34,259 nt of DNA from an uncultured Acetatifactor sp. GTDB lineage: Bacteria; Bacillota; Clostridia; Lachnospirales; Lachnospiraceae. Positions 21,342 through 30,213 of this stretch are shown piece after piece. Under the pieces are notes generated by a model, which did not search any database, was not told the DNA's origin, and saw only the letters and a list, made by a program, of their open reading frames with translations. The stretch lies in the NCBI GenBank assembly GCA_910578215.1, contig CAJTPH010000029.1, forward strand, positions 1 to 34,259. Direction: 5' to 3'. The position numbers were made by a program, and so were the translations under genes. How positions within the stretch are numbered: position 1 is the first letter of the stretch; each line of letters opens with the position of its first letter.

Positions 21342-22439
21342 CTATTTCTCAGAGTAATCTATAAAGCTGACATTTAATCCCACATTACCCGCGATTCCGT
21401 CTACGCTGCCCTCCAGATCGTACTGCCACATGTTAAACCGGTAAGGGTAATCGGGAATGTCCTCCTGCTGGGACAGCCACACGTCGTATTCCGTAAGCTG
21501 CGCCAGATCGATTTCATTGACCAGCCATTCCTTGTTTCCGTAAATGGCCGTCTTGTAGCCTGCCATGGCCACAATGTCCAGAAAAGCCTTGGTGATGGAG
21601 GTTCTCTCCTCCTTGGTGAGACTGTCGGTCCGGGCCGTATCGTTGGGAATCAGCTCCATGTCAAAAGCGACCGGATAAGAGATCCGGCGGCCTCCCAGCT
21701 GCCCTATGACCATATTTGCCTCCTCAATGGCTTCCACCTCGGTAATTGCCTGGGAGTAAAAATATACTCCCACCTCCAGCCCCGCGTCGGTGGCACGCTT
21801 GATATTCTCGGTAAAATAGTCGTCCACGATCAGCTGTCCGGAGCCATAGCCTCTGGCGCCCACACGAATCATGCAAAAGTCTATGCCTGCCTTCTTGACC
21901 TTTACAAAGTCAATATAATCCTGCGCCTTGGAAATATCCACTCCCACATAGGACACCTTTTTGCCGTTCTCATAGTATTTCATCAGATTGGACTGGCGCA
22001 CAAGCTTGGTGAAATCATATGTATGCTTCGGCAGGTAAGGGTTGAGCAGGACCCACTCCTCCTCTCCGTCCCCACGCTTTACCAGCGTGTGCTTACCGTC
22101 CTTGGAAGGATCGCTTTCCTCCGCTCCCCCGGGAACCTCCGTCTCCGCGGGCGCCGGCTCCGCCGTAGGCTCCGGATACATGTTCCAGAAATCCAGATCC
22201 TCCGGATGCAGCTTGCTTCCGCCTGCAAGCAGCTCCCTGTCAGCCTCGGTAAAAACCGACGAAGGAGCGTCCTGCCCCACATGGGTATCTCCCGCCTGCA
22301 GAGGTCTGCCGCCCGTCCCGTTATTCATCAAAAGAACCACCGCCAGTATCACTGCCACAAAGGCCGTAACCGCCACCATAGAGGCAATCACGGTAGGCGA
22401 CATGCTGGCACGGTCATCATAATCCTCAGGTAGTCTCAA
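21342..22439 (-). CDS. membrane-anchored GH25 muramidase
   Basis: 365 residues. One membrane helix (about residues 18-38), an acidic Pro/Glu linker of ~90 residues, then a GH25 lysozyme domain from about residue 160. The domain holds YVGVDISKAQ (first Asp), the FCMIRVGARGYGSG strand, VGVYFYSQAIT, the catalytic-type FDMEL (Asp-x-Glu), and the end MWQYDLEGSVDGIAGNVGLNVSF. GH25 enzymes cleave the beta-1,4 bond between N-acetylmuramic acid and N-acetylglucosamine. The start is a TTG at 22439 with TAGGAGG 8 bases upstream. It follows rnfB by about 110 bases and may have its own promoter at 22501-22528. Confidence 0.9.
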   Translation of the reverse strand: MRLPEDYDDRASMSPTVIASMVAVTAFVAVILAVVLLMNNGTGGRPLQAGDTHVGQDAPSSVFTEADRELLAGGSKLHPEDLDFWNMYPEPTAEPAPAETEVPGGAEESDPSKDGKHTLVKRGDGEEEWVLLNPYLPKHTYDFTKLVRQSNLMKYYENGKKVSYVGVDISKAQDYIDFVKVKKAGIDFCMIRVGARGYGSGQLIVDDYFTENIKRATDAGLEVGVYFYSQAITEVEAIEEANMVIGQLGGRRISYPVAFDMELIPNDTARTDSLTKEERTSITKAFLDIVAMAGYKTAIYGNKEWLVNEIDLAQLTEYDVWLSQQEDIPDYPYRFNMWQYDLEGSVDGIAGNVGLNVSFIDYSEK

Positions 22440-22500
22440 ATCCGCACCTCCTAATTACGGTTTTCGCCGCGCTTCGGGGTATTCGCCCTCAAACGCCGGT

Positions 22501-22528
22501 ATCTTAATGATAACTCATCAAATGACAA
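22501..22528 (-). promoter_or_regulatory. possible promoter of the GH25 gene
   Basis: Minus-strand TTGTCA (22523-22528), 16-base spacer, TAAGAT (22501-22506), in the gap after the rnfB stop. The -10 is weak, so this is tentative. Confidence 0.35.
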
Positions 22529-22548
22529 ATGTGTACTGTAAAATTCTC

Positions 22549-23346
22549 TCAGCATTTTACAATGGATTTCTTGGGGCATTTCTCGGCGCACACTCCGCAG
22601 CCCGTACATTTTTCCTGATCGATGGACGCATGAAAATCCGTCACGGAAACCGCCTGGCCGGGACAGTTCTTCACACAGATACCGCATCCCACACAGCCCA
22701 CATCGCATGCCTTCATGGTGACGGGCCCTTTGTCCCTGGAGCTGCATGCCACGGCATACCTTGCCCCATGGGGTATTAGGGAAATCAGGTGCTTCGGGCA
22801 CACGGCAACACATTTCCCGCAGGCCCTGCACGCCTCCTTATCCACAAGAGCAACTCCGTTGACGATATGGATCGCGTCAAAGGGGCATGCCTTGACGCAG
22901 CTTCCAAAGCCAAGGCATCCGCTGTTGCAGGATTTCGGACCGCCGCCCGGCACAAAATCCATCATACGGCAGTCCTCAATCCCGGTATATTCATAATCTA
23001 CATGCGCCTTCTCACAGGTTCCCTGACAGGCCACAAAGGCAACCTGTCTCTCAACGCTTTCCGCCTCCACGCCCATAATTGCGGCAATGCTTTTTCCCAC
23101 GGCCTCTCCTCCCACAGGACAGGCGTTGACGGGCGCTTCCCCCTTCGCAATGGCGGCGGCAAGCCCCGAACAGCCCGCGTACCCGCACCCGCCGCAGTTA
23201 TTTCCGGGCAGGGCCGAGAGGACCGCCTCCTCCTTCTCATTCACCTGAACCTTAAACAGGACACCTGCAACGCCAAGAAAAAGCCCCACAAAAATACCGA
23301 CCGCACCCACTATGACCGTGGCAGTCAAAATCCCTGCTGCACTCAT
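22549..23346 (-). CDS. rnfB: Rnf complex subunit B (polyferredoxin)
   Basis: 265 residues. An N-terminal membrane helix is followed by the four-Cys cluster NNCGGCGYAGCSG...C near residues 49-76. Then come ferredoxin-type clusters: C-x-x-G-C-x-G-F-G-S-C-V-x-x-C-P, CRACGKCVAVC, CVGCGICVKNC and CTGCGVCAEKC. It is the likely entry point for electrons from reduced ferredoxin into the ion-translocating ferredoxin:NAD+ oxidoreductase. It is the last gene of the rnfCDGEAB order, set off from rnfA by an unusual 155-base gap. The ATG at 23346 has a weak AGGTGAGAAACC-type site. Confidence 0.95.
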   Translation of the reverse strand: MSAAGILTATVIVGAVGIFVGLFLGVAGVLFKVQVNEKEEAVLSALPGNNCGGCGYAGCSGLAAAIAKGEAPVNACPVGGEAVGKSIAAIMGVEAESVERQVAFVACQGTCEKAHVDYEYTGIEDCRMMDFVPGGGPKSCNSGCLGFGSCVKACPFDAIHIVNGVALVDKEACRACGKCVAVCPKHLISLIPHGARYAVACSSRDKGPVTMKACDVGCVGCGICVKNCPGQAVSVTDFHASIDQEKCTGCGVCAEKCPKKSIVKC

Positions 23347-23461
23347 GGTTTCTCACCTTTCTATTCTAACAATAAGATTTCCTTAACAACAAATTTCCCT
23401 TTTAATTACACTTCTTTACAATATTCTCTCAACGGTACCGTTTGGGCATTTGACAGTCTCC

Positions 23462-23477
23462 CCCGGCACACGCCGGG
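23462..23477 (-). promoter_or_regulatory. GC-rich hairpin in the rnfA-rnfB gap
   Basis: CCCGGC-GTGT-GCCGGG, extended by flanking GGGAG/CTCCC-like partial pairing, lies about 25 bases after the rnfA stop. It has no U-tract, so it is more likely a stabilising or processing hairpin than a terminator. The remaining gap shows no ORF. Confidence 0.45.
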
Positions 23478-23501
23478 CTCCCGAGAGGATGCCCCTGTTT
23501 T

Positions 23502-24092
23502 CTATACGGAAATCAGCCCTGCAAAGCCACAGAAGGCAATCGCCATCAGTCCTGCGGTCAGAAGCACCGCAGGCATGCCCTTAAAGGGCTGCGGTATGTC
23601 GTTATACTCTATCTTTTCACGGATGCCCGCCAGAATGACAATGGCGACAGTAAAGCCCACCGCAGTGGCAAAGCCGTTTACGATTCCCGTCAAAACGCCG
23701 TATTCCTTCTGCACGTTGGTCAAAGCCACCCCAAGCACCGCACAGTTGGTGGTAATCAGGGGCAGATACACTCCAAGCGCCTCATAGAGCGCAGGCATTG
23801 CCTTTCTTAAAAACATCTCCACAAACTGCACCAGAGCTGCAATCACCAAGATAAAAACGATGGTTTCCAGATATTCCACATGGAATTTCTCAAGTACAAA
23901 TTTATAAATCACGCCGGATACCGCGCTTGCAAGAGTGATGACAAAGATAACCGCGCCGCCCATGCCTGCCGCCGTATTGATTTTTTTTGAAACACCCAAG
24001 AAAGGGCACAGCCCTAAAAACTGGCTCAGCACCACATTGCTCACCAGCGAGGAACTCACCAAAATTATAAGCAATTCCTTTACGCTTTCCAT
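23502..24092 (-). CDS. rnfA: Rnf complex subunit A
   Basis: 196 residues with six membrane helices. SSSLVSNVVLSQFLGLCPFLGVSK near the N-terminus, with one conserved Cys, is typical of RnfA/NqrE, which shares a [2Fe-2S] centre in the membrane with RnfE. Further blocks are LVQFVEMFLRKAMPALYEALGVYLPLITTNC and the C-terminal GLISV. I chose the ATG at 24092, with AGGAAGG upstream and the start matching the family. It follows rnfE by 116 bases, a gap in which I see nothing. Confidence 0.95.
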   Translation of the reverse strand: MESVKELLIILVSSSLVSNVVLSQFLGLCPFLGVSKKINTAAGMGGAVIFVITLASAVSGVIYKFVLEKFHVEYLETIVFILVIAALVQFVEMFLRKAMPALYEALGVYLPLITTNCAVLGVALTNVQKEYGVLTGIVNGFATAVGFTVAIVILAGIREKIEYNDIPQPFKGMPAVLLTAGLMAIAFCGFAGLISV

Positions 24093-24208
24093 TATTATAC
24101 CTTCCTGCGCGCTTAGCGCACATGCCAATCCATATTCTCCACAACAAAATCCTCTTACCGGAGCTTATTGTGTGAAAGTTTACTTTCAAGCTTATCCTTC
24201 TGCACGCC

Positions 24209-24961
24209 TCAGCTCTTTTCCTTTTGCGAAGCCGCTCCCGCAGCGGGCGCTGCCTGTTCTTCCTCGCCCGACGCGTCGTAAAATCTTCTGGAGCAGCCCT
24301 TATCGGAGCAGCTCATGCAGTCCTCCGAGCAGCCGGAGCCGATCTTATCGTAAGGCTTTCCCGCCTTCCTGAGCCTTGCCTTGACAAAGTTCTGCAGGGC
24401 GGTCAGTGCCGCAAGCACGAAGAAGGCTCCCGGAGCCAGCACAAAGATAAGCGCGGGCTCATAGGAATCCGGCATCACCGACAGTCCGAACAGCTCTCCC
24501 GCTCCCAGCAGCTCCCTGACCGCGCCGATACAGGTGAGCGCCACCGTAAACCCAAGCCCCATTCCGATGCCGTCAAAGAGAGCCGGAATGGGAGGATTTG
24601 AATAGGCATAGCTCTCAGCCCTCCCCAGGATAATACAGTTTACCACTATCAAAGGTATGTACACGCCCAGCGCCTTGTTTAATGAATACAGATACGCCTG
24701 CATCAGAAGCTGCACAATGGTGACAAAGGATGCTATTATGACGATAAACGCCGGAATTCTCACCCTTTTCGGAATCACTCTTCTGAGCAGAGAGATAATC
24801 AGGTTGCTCAGAGCAAGAACCACCAGCGTTGTGGCTCCCATGCCGAAGCCGTTTACTGCCGAGGTGGTGACCGCAAGCGTAGGACACATTCCCAGCATCA
24901 ATACCAGGGTGGGATTTTCCTTTACCAGCCCGTTAAAAAGTCTCTCTCCCGCTTTATTCAT
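24209..24961 (-). CDS. rnfE: Rnf complex subunit E
   Basis: 250 residues with six membrane helices. FNGLVKENPTLVLMLGMCPTLAVTTSAVNG is the conserved RnfE/NqrD start, with a membrane Cys. The end is a hydrophilic tail with several Cys (CSEDCMSCSDKGC) and Ala/Glu-rich residues, longer than in many homologues. The ATG at 24961 has GGGAGG 8 bases upstream and overlaps the rnfG stop by 8 bases, suggesting coupling. The Cys-rich tail might bind a metal or cluster; this is inference. Confidence 0.95.
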   Translation of the reverse strand: MNKAGERLFNGLVKENPTLVLMLGMCPTLAVTTSAVNGFGMGATTLVVLALSNLIISLLRRVIPKRVRIPAFIVIIASFVTIVQLLMQAYLYSLNKALGVYIPLIVVNCIILGRAESYAYSNPPIPALFDGIGMGLGFTVALTCIGAVRELLGAGELFGLSVMPDSYEPALIFVLAPGAFFVLAALTALQNFVKARLRKAGKPYDKIGSGCSEDCMSCSDKGCSRRFYDASGEEEQAAPAAGAASQKEKS

Positions 24962-25604
24962 TGCCGCCACCTCCCTGCACGCCCAATTCCCGCGCCATCT
25001 GCAGAGCGCCGTTTACGGCGTTGGTAAACGCTCTTGTGGTCACCGTAGCGGCGGTAATGGCGTCTATCTCATTCTCCGCCTCTGCGCCGGTCTTGGTATA
25101 GACAAAGCTGCCCACATTTTTTCCCTGAAACTGGGGAACCAACACATCCCCCGCGCGCATGCCCAGCCCCGGTGTCTCCGAAATATCCAGAATGGACACC
25201 CCGTTAAGGGTGCCGTCAAGGGCAATACCCGCATATAATACGATCTGTCCGCCGTACCCTCTCTTGCTGACGCTTTCAACCACATAGCCAAGCAGACGTC
25301 CGTCGCTTCCCAGCGCCTCATATGCGCTGCCGGAGCTCACACCCATGGCGGCAAGCTGCTCCTGCAGCCCCTGGGAAGGACTATATTCCAGAGCCTCAAA
25401 GGAGGATGCCTCCTGAAAAACTGCCATACATGCCTCCTTAATCGCCTTGCGCTTCTGCTCCGCGATGGGCTCCTTGGTCAGCTCGTATACAAAGCCCAGC
25501 AGCAGCCCCGCAATCAGAGTAATTGCAAGGAGTATGCCGGCTTCCTTGAAAACAACGTGGAAATCACGCCTTTTCTCTTTTTTTATTCCCGTATGTGCTT
25601 CCAC
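24954..25604 (-). CDS. rnfG: Rnf complex subunit G (covalent FMN protein)
   Basis: 216 residues with one N-terminal membrane helix (about 21-40) and an FMN_bind domain outside. The site that receives FMN on a Thr reads DAITAATVTT, where the usual sequon has [S/T]-G-A-[S/T]; Ala replaces the Gly. Also visible are GYGGQIVLYAGIALDG and SILDISETPGLG, the conserved domain strand and loop. The start overlaps the end of rnfD by 41 bases, and its end overlaps rnfE. Confidence 0.95.
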   Translation of the reverse strand: MEAHTGIKKEKRRDFHVVFKEAGILLAITLIAGLLLGFVYELTKEPIAEQKRKAIKEACMAVFQEASSFEALEYSPSQGLQEQLAAMGVSSGSAYEALGSDGRLLGYVVESVSKRGYGGQIVLYAGIALDGTLNGVSILDISETPGLGMRAGDVLVPQFQGKNVGSFVYTKTGAEAENEIDAITAATVTTRAFTNAVNGALQMARELGVQGGGGNE

Positions 25605-26553
25605 GGTATTTCCCTCCCTTCCGATATCCGAAGGCAGCAGGCTTCGTAATCTTTTCTATTAAAGGCACCAGAAGATTGCCAAGAATAATCGCATAGGATA
25701 CGCCCTCGGCGCCGGGTCCGAAGATCCTGAAAATGCCCGTCATCAGACCAAGAAAAATTCCAAAAACATACTGTCCCTTTACGGTGATGGGCCTGGTCAC
25801 ATAGTCCGTGGCCATGAAAAAGGCTCCCAGCATCAGCCCGCCGCCGGAAAGCTGCGCCGAGAGATATGCGGGATCTGCGCCGTGCCCCCCGAAAAGTATC
25901 ACAAACAAAGTAAATGCAGCTATGTAGCTTCCGGGAATCCGCAGATCGATAACTCCCAACAGCAGCAGAACGCACGCGCCGAAAAGCAGCGCAATCACGG
26001 AAGTCTCCCCGATGGTTCCCGCCGTCCGCCCGATCACCATGTCCAGCACATTCACCGGCTCCCCCGCCTTCAGCGCCGCCAGAGGCGTAGCGCCTGTATA
26101 AGCGTCACAGGTAAAATCGATCATTGCCGCCGGAAAGGAAATCAGCAGAAAGCAGCGCGCTCCCAGCGCAGGGTTCATGAAGTTCTGCCCCAGCCCGCCA
26201 AAGAGCATCTTTACCACCAGAATGGCAAACACGCCGCCCACCGCGGCGATCCACAGCGGAATGCCCACCGGAAGGTTCAATGCCAGAAGCAGCCCCGTCA
26301 CAACCGCGGACAGATCCGTAATGGTCATATTATTCAGAAAATCTTTTTTATATTTGCACAGCCCGAACAGCGCCTCTGTCAGCACGGTGCTCACAATGGT
26401 CACCAGTATGACCGCCAATGCCCTTGGTCCAAAGTTGTATATGCCAAAACCAGCCGCAGGCATCAACGCTGCAATAACCGCAAACATCAGCCCGTTGGTG
26501 GTTGCTTTTGACCGGATATGGGGATTGGAGGACACCTTAAACAATTCGCTCAT
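25564..26553 (-). CDS. rnfD: Rnf complex subunit D
   Basis: About 329 residues with roughly nine membrane helices. SSNPHIRSKATTNGLM is the family start and the FMN-attachment sequon DAYTGATPLAAL is intact. The block NFMNPALGARCFLLISFPAAM and the end AFGYRKGG are typical. I chose the ATG at 26553 because GAGGAGG then has normal spacing; two codons upstream another ATG touches the ribosome site. It contributes to the ion-translocating part of Rnf. Confidence 0.95.
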   Translation of the reverse strand: MSELFKVSSNPHIRSKATTNGLMFAVIAALMPAAGFGIYNFGPRALAVILVTIVSTVLTEALFGLCKYKKDFLNNMTITDLSAVVTGLLLALNLPVGIPLWIAAVGGVFAILVVKMLFGGLGQNFMNPALGARCFLLISFPAAMIDFTCDAYTGATPLAALKAGEPVNVLDMVIGRTAGTIGETSVIALLFGACVLLLLGVIDLRIPGSYIAAFTLFVILFGGHGADPAYLSAQLSGGGLMLGAFFMATDYVTRPITVKGQYVFGIFLGLMTGIFRIFGPGAEGVSYAIILGNLLVPLIEKITKPAAFGYRKGGKYRGSTYGNKKREKA

Positions 26554-26583
26554 TATCATTCCTCCTCAAAAAGGATTTCCTCC

Positions 26584-27900
26584 TTATTTCTTTCGTTTTG
26601 CCAGCTGTATCTTGCGCATGGACTTGATTTCCTGTGTAAGCGGTCTTTTTGCCGGGCAGACAAAGCTGCAGCACCCGCACTCACAGCACTCCATTCCAAA
26701 GTTTTCAAGAAAAGCTTCTTCGTCGTAGCGCTCCGCATAATCCGCCAGACGGCTGGGAATCACCCTGCCGGGGCACACCTCCACGCAGCGCCCGCAGTTG
26801 ATACAGGGGCCCGGCTTCATCATGGAGACCTCGTCCTGGGTCAGCGCCAGAAGCGCCGTGGAGGTCTTTGTGGTAGGCACGTTCAGGTTAAACATGCCAA
26901 AGCCCATCATGGGGCCGCCGCAGATAATCTTTTCGGGCTGCTGCCTGAAGCCCCCTGCCGCCGCCAGCACATCCGCATAGCTGGTGCCGATACGGACCCG
27001 GAAGTTCCTGGGGTCCGCCACCGCGTCCCCTGTCACCGTCACGATTCTCTGGGTCAGCGGTTTCCGCTCCGCCACCGCCCTGTAGACCGCCACAAGGGTA
27101 TCTACATTGTTTACCACGCATCCCACATCCGCGGGCAGCATGGTAGAATTTATTCTTCTTCCCGTGACGGCATAGATCAGCTGGCGCTCCCCGCCCTGGG
27201 GATATTTTGTCTTCAGCGCCCTGACACTTATCTTCGGCTCGTCTCTGGTCAGTCTTTTAAGCAGTGCAATACAGTCGGGCTTATTATCCTCCACCGCCAG
27301 TATCCCTTCCGCATTTTCAAAAAGCCTTAAATAGATTTTCAGTCCGTTTATCAGCTTCTCCGGTTCTTCCAGCATCCTGCGGTAGTCCGAGGTCAGATAG
27401 GGCTCGCACTCCGCGCAGTTGGCAATACAGTAATCGATCTTCTCGGGCTTGGGGGGAGACAGCTTCACATGGGTCGGAAAGCCTGCTCCTCCCATGCCCA
27501 CGATCCCCGCTTCCCCGATTATTTCTATTATTTTTTCCCGCTCCGTCTCCTCATAGGGCGTCGGGGCAGGGTATGCCGTTTCCTCATACTGCCCGTCGTT
27601 TTCTATGACGATACTCATCACCATGTCTCCGGTCACGACGCGTCTGGGCTCGATCGTCTTGACGGTCCCTGACACGGACGCATGGATGGGGGCGGACACA
27701 AAACCGCCTGCTTCGGCAATCTTCTGCCCCGCCAATACCCTGTCTCCCTTTGCCACAACCGGCTTTGCGGGAGCGCCGATATGCTGGGACAGGGGGTACA
27801 CCAGCTCACTCTCAGGAAAAACATCCTGTATGGTCTTGTCCTTGGACAGCTCTTTCCCGTCATACGGGTGAATGCCGCCTGTAAATGTCAATTTTGCCAT
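26584..27900 (-). CDS. rnfC: Rnf complex subunit C
   Basis: 438 residues, peripheral cytoplasmic subunit that binds NADH and FMN. It starts MAKLTFTGGIHP. An FMN/NADH-binding GIVGMGGAGFPTH lies near residues 132-144, with a SLBB-type region after it. Two 4Fe-4S motifs follow: CINCGRCVEVC near 366-376 and CCECGCCSFVC near 405-415. GGAG lies just ahead of the ATG at 27900. This is the first gene of the operon, with a promoter at 27960-27988. Confidence 0.96.
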   Translation of the reverse strand: MAKLTFTGGIHPYDGKELSKDKTIQDVFPESELVYPLSQHIGAPAKPVVAKGDRVLAGQKIAEAGGFVSAPIHASVSGTVKTIEPRRVVTGDMVMSIVIENDGQYEETAYPAPTPYEETEREKIIEIIGEAGIVGMGGAGFPTHVKLSPPKPEKIDYCIANCAECEPYLTSDYRRMLEEPEKLINGLKIYLRLFENAEGILAVEDNKPDCIALLKRLTRDEPKISVRALKTKYPQGGERQLIYAVTGRRINSTMLPADVGCVVNNVDTLVAVYRAVAERKPLTQRIVTVTGDAVADPRNFRVRIGTSYADVLAAAGGFRQQPEKIICGGPMMGFGMFNLNVPTTKTSTALLALTQDEVSMMKPGPCINCGRCVEVCPGRVIPSRLADYAERYDEEAFLENFGMECCECGCCSFVCPAKRPLTQEIKSMRKIQLAKRKK

Positions 27901-27959
27901 GACTCCTTTATCCTTTACATATTGCAATTATGCCGAACAGGTAGCAGTCCGGCACCGAT

Positions 27960-27988
27960 ATATTAAATAATACTATTTTTTTGTACAA
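27960..27988 (-). promoter_or_regulatory. promoter of the rnfCDGEAB operon
   Basis: Minus-strand TTGTAC (27983-27988), 17-base spacer, TAATAT (27960-27965), about 60 bases ahead of rnfC. The AT-rich 27901-28053 region is shared with the divergent exonuclease gene. Confidence 0.55.
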
Positions 27989-28053
27989 AATACTACTGTA
28001 AATTTAAAAAATATGTTATGATATTTATGAAGTAAAATAATTTGGAGGTTGCC

Positions 28054-29157
28054 ATGAGAATTTCTGAAGAAACACTGGAAAACTTTACGATTTCTTACCC
28101 TTTAGACAGACTCGCACCCTTGGAACGCGTGCTTTTTATAGATATCGAGACTACCGGCTTCGCCGCCAGGTCCTCTTATCTTTATCTGATCGGCTGCGCT
28201 TATTACCTTGCCGGAAAATGGCACACCATACAGTGGATGGCGGAAAGCTATGAACAGGAGGCCCATATTTTAAAGGCATTCTTCAGCTTTGCCAAATCTT
28301 ACCGTTATCTGATTCATTTTAACGGAAACAATTTCGACCTGCCCTTTATCATGCAGAAATGCGAACAGCTCTCTCTCCCCTACCGCTTTGACAATTTTCA
28401 GGGAATCGATCTGTACAAGCGGATCGCTCCCTACAAATTTTTCCTGAAGCTGCCCAACTGCAAGCAAAAAACGCTGGAACAGTTTCTCGGCATTGACAGG
28501 AAGGACGTTTTCTCCGGCGGCGAGCTGATAGGCATTTACCACGATTATGTAAAAAATCCCAGCGAGTTTTCCGAAAACGCTCTCTTTCTGCATAATGCGG
28601 ACGATTTAAAGGGCATGCTGGAGACGCTTCCCATGCTTACCTATTACGATCTGTTCAATCAGCCTGTCAAGACGAAGAAAGTTCAGGCAAACAGCTACAA
28701 GGACGCAGCAGGGCACAGGCGCAGGGAGCTGCTCATCACCATCGGACTGGACACTCCTCTCCCCATACCCATTGCCACAAACGCCAGCGGCTGCTTCTTC
28801 AGGGGCGAGGGAACCCAATGCACCATTAAGGTTCCCATATATGAGGAGGAATTAAAGTACTTTTATTCCAATTACCACGACTACTATTATCTCCCCTCGG
28901 AGGATGTGGCGCTGCACAAGTCCGTAGCCGGCTTTGTTGACAGGGCGCACCGCATTCCCGCCTCCGCCGCAAACTGCTACACCAGAAAGACGGCATGCTA
29001 TCTTCCTCAGTGGGATATTGTATTTGAACCGTTTTTCAAGCGGGAATACAAGAGCAGGGAGCTCTTTTTTGAGCTGACGGACGAGATGAAAAGAGACCGT
29101 CAGGCCTTTTCCAAATACGCCTCCCATGTGCTTTCCGTGATGGCTTCCTCTTATTAA
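28054..29157 (+). CDS. YprB-type ribonuclease H-like exonuclease domain protein
   Basis: 367 residues on the plus strand. The DEDD exonuclease core is visible: FIDIETTGF with Asp30 and Glu32, HFNGNNFDLPF with Asp95, and HNADDLKGM with the last acidic positions. After it, a C-terminal region of about 170 residues with no recognised fold completes the usual YprB-like length. Members are predicted 3'-5' exonucleases acting on nucleic acid, with no firm substrate. The ATG at 28054 has GGAGG 5 bases upstream. The gene converges with cheR; the shared region 29158-29262 has a long hairpin. Confidence 0.85.
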   Translation: MRISEETLENFTISYPLDRLAPLERVLFIDIETTGFAARSSYLYLIGCAYYLAGKWHTIQWMAESYEQEAHILKAFFSFAKSYRYLIHFNGNNFDLPFIMQKCEQLSLPYRFDNFQGIDLYKRIAPYKFFLKLPNCKQKTLEQFLGIDRKDVFSGGELIGIYHDYVKNPSEFSENALFLHNADDLKGMLETLPMLTYYDLFNQPVKTKKVQANSYKDAAGHRRRELLITIGLDTPLPIPIATNASGCFFRGEGTQCTIKVPIYEEELKYFYSNYHDYYYLPSEDVALHKSVAGFVDRAHRIPASAANCYTRKTACYLPQWDIVFEPFFKREYKSRELFFELTDEMKRDRQAFSKYASHVLSVMASSY

Positions 29158-29196
29158 ATACATTCGTCAGAGCATGCGCCTCCACGGCGCGCTGTT

Positions 29197-29235
29197 AAGG
29201 GAGGGGCGCCTCCTTATGCGAAGCGCCCCTCCCTT
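29197..29235. terminator. bidirectional hairpin between convergent genes
   Basis: A 13-bp perfect stem AAGGGAGGGGCGC / GCGCCCCTCCCTT with a 13-base loop sits between the exonuclease stop (29157) and the cheR stop (29263). There is no long T-run on either side, only ATAGTTT on the plus strand. Confidence 0.55.
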
Positions 29236-29262
29236 ATAGTTTGAAAGCTGAAACGAATCCCT

Positions 29263-30039
29263 TTACGGCTTCTGATAAAAGAACGAATTCTTTCTCTCAA
29301 AACCGATTTCCTTATAATTGATAATCTGCTCCGTACTGCCGATGAAAAGTATGCCGCCGGGCGCAAGGGATCTGCAAAACCTGCGGAACACCGCATCCTT
29401 TGCCTCCTCCGTAAAATATATCAACACATTGCGGCAGACAATCATATGATAATCCACCGGATATTGATCCTTGAGGAGATTGTGCTCCTTAAATTCCACA
29501 CGGGATTTTATCTCGTCGGAGATTTTAAAGGAGTTGCCCATCCGAGTGAAATATTTCCTTTTCAGATCCTCGGGCACGGACACAATGCTCTTGTCCGTAT
29601 ACAAGCCCACCTTGGCCTTCGCAATGACCTGCTTATCCAGGTCAGTGGCATAAATCTTGATATTGCTCAGAGGCAGATGCTTGGATAACGCCATAACCAG
29701 AGAATAAGGCTCGTCACCGGTTGAGCAGGCCGCGCTCCATATCTTTAAATTCCTGCCGAATCTCTTTATCAGCTCCGGAATCACCGTCTGGTCCATAAGC
29801 TGCCACTGCTCCGGATTGCGGTAAAACTCAGAGACATTGATGGTGATATAGTTGACAAATTCTTCAAACAGAACTTTATCTGCCTTCAGGCCCTGTACAT
29901 ATTTATCGTAACCCTCGATCTTATGCTTGGCAATCAAGGTATCGATACGGCGCTTCATCTGTTTTTCCTTATAGCATTCCAGATCGATTCCCGTCAACGC
30001 CAGCACTTCTCTTTTCAAGTATGAGTAATCAAATGTCAT
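29263..30039 (-). CDS. CheR-type protein-glutamate methyltransferase
   Basis: 258 residues. An N-terminal CheR helical domain (about 1-70, with FVNYITINVSEFYRN) precedes the SAM-binding fold: IWSAACSTGDEPYSLVM near 100-116 is the G-E/D-E-P-Y-S motif, then KIYATDLDKQVI and FDxHMIVCRNVLIYF. CheR methylates glutamates of chemoreceptors. No other chemotaxis gene is in the window, so it is either a distant part of a scattered system or acts on another target. The ATG at 30039 is preferred over one four codons upstream. Confidence 0.88.
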   Translation of the reverse strand: MTFDYSYLKREVLALTGIDLECYKEKQMKRRIDTLIAKHKIEGYDKYVQGLKADKVLFEEFVNYITINVSEFYRNPEQWQLMDQTVIPELIKRFGRNLKIWSAACSTGDEPYSLVMALSKHLPLSNIKIYATDLDKQVIAKAKVGLYTDKSIVSVPEDLKRKYFTRMGNSFKISDEIKSRVEFKEHNLLKDQYPVDYHMIVCRNVLIYFTEEAKDAVFRRFCRSLAPGGILFIGSTEQIINYKEIGFERKNSFFYQKP

Positions 30040-30213
30040 GGCAGCCACCATCCTGACTCTATGTTATTTTACGTGACGCTTCAAACAGCTTTTCCGGCTT
30101 CTATGTAACAGTTTAGCCCTCGTGTTCTGTCCCGCTGACACTCGGCAGGACATCACACCGGTCCGAACTGTCTCTGTATTTCCGTATTGGCTCCACGCCG
30201 CGGCAGACAGCCT

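Noticed and set aside
22789..23787. 332-codon plus-strand frame opposite rnfB and rnfA
   Set aside because: Antisense shadow of Cys-rich and membrane coding sequence, with no family features.
30139..30162. Hairpin GTCCTGC / GCGGGAC between cheR and rpsA as a terminator
   Set aside because: The stem is only 7 bp with a G-U pair and is not followed by a T-run, so a terminator is not supported.
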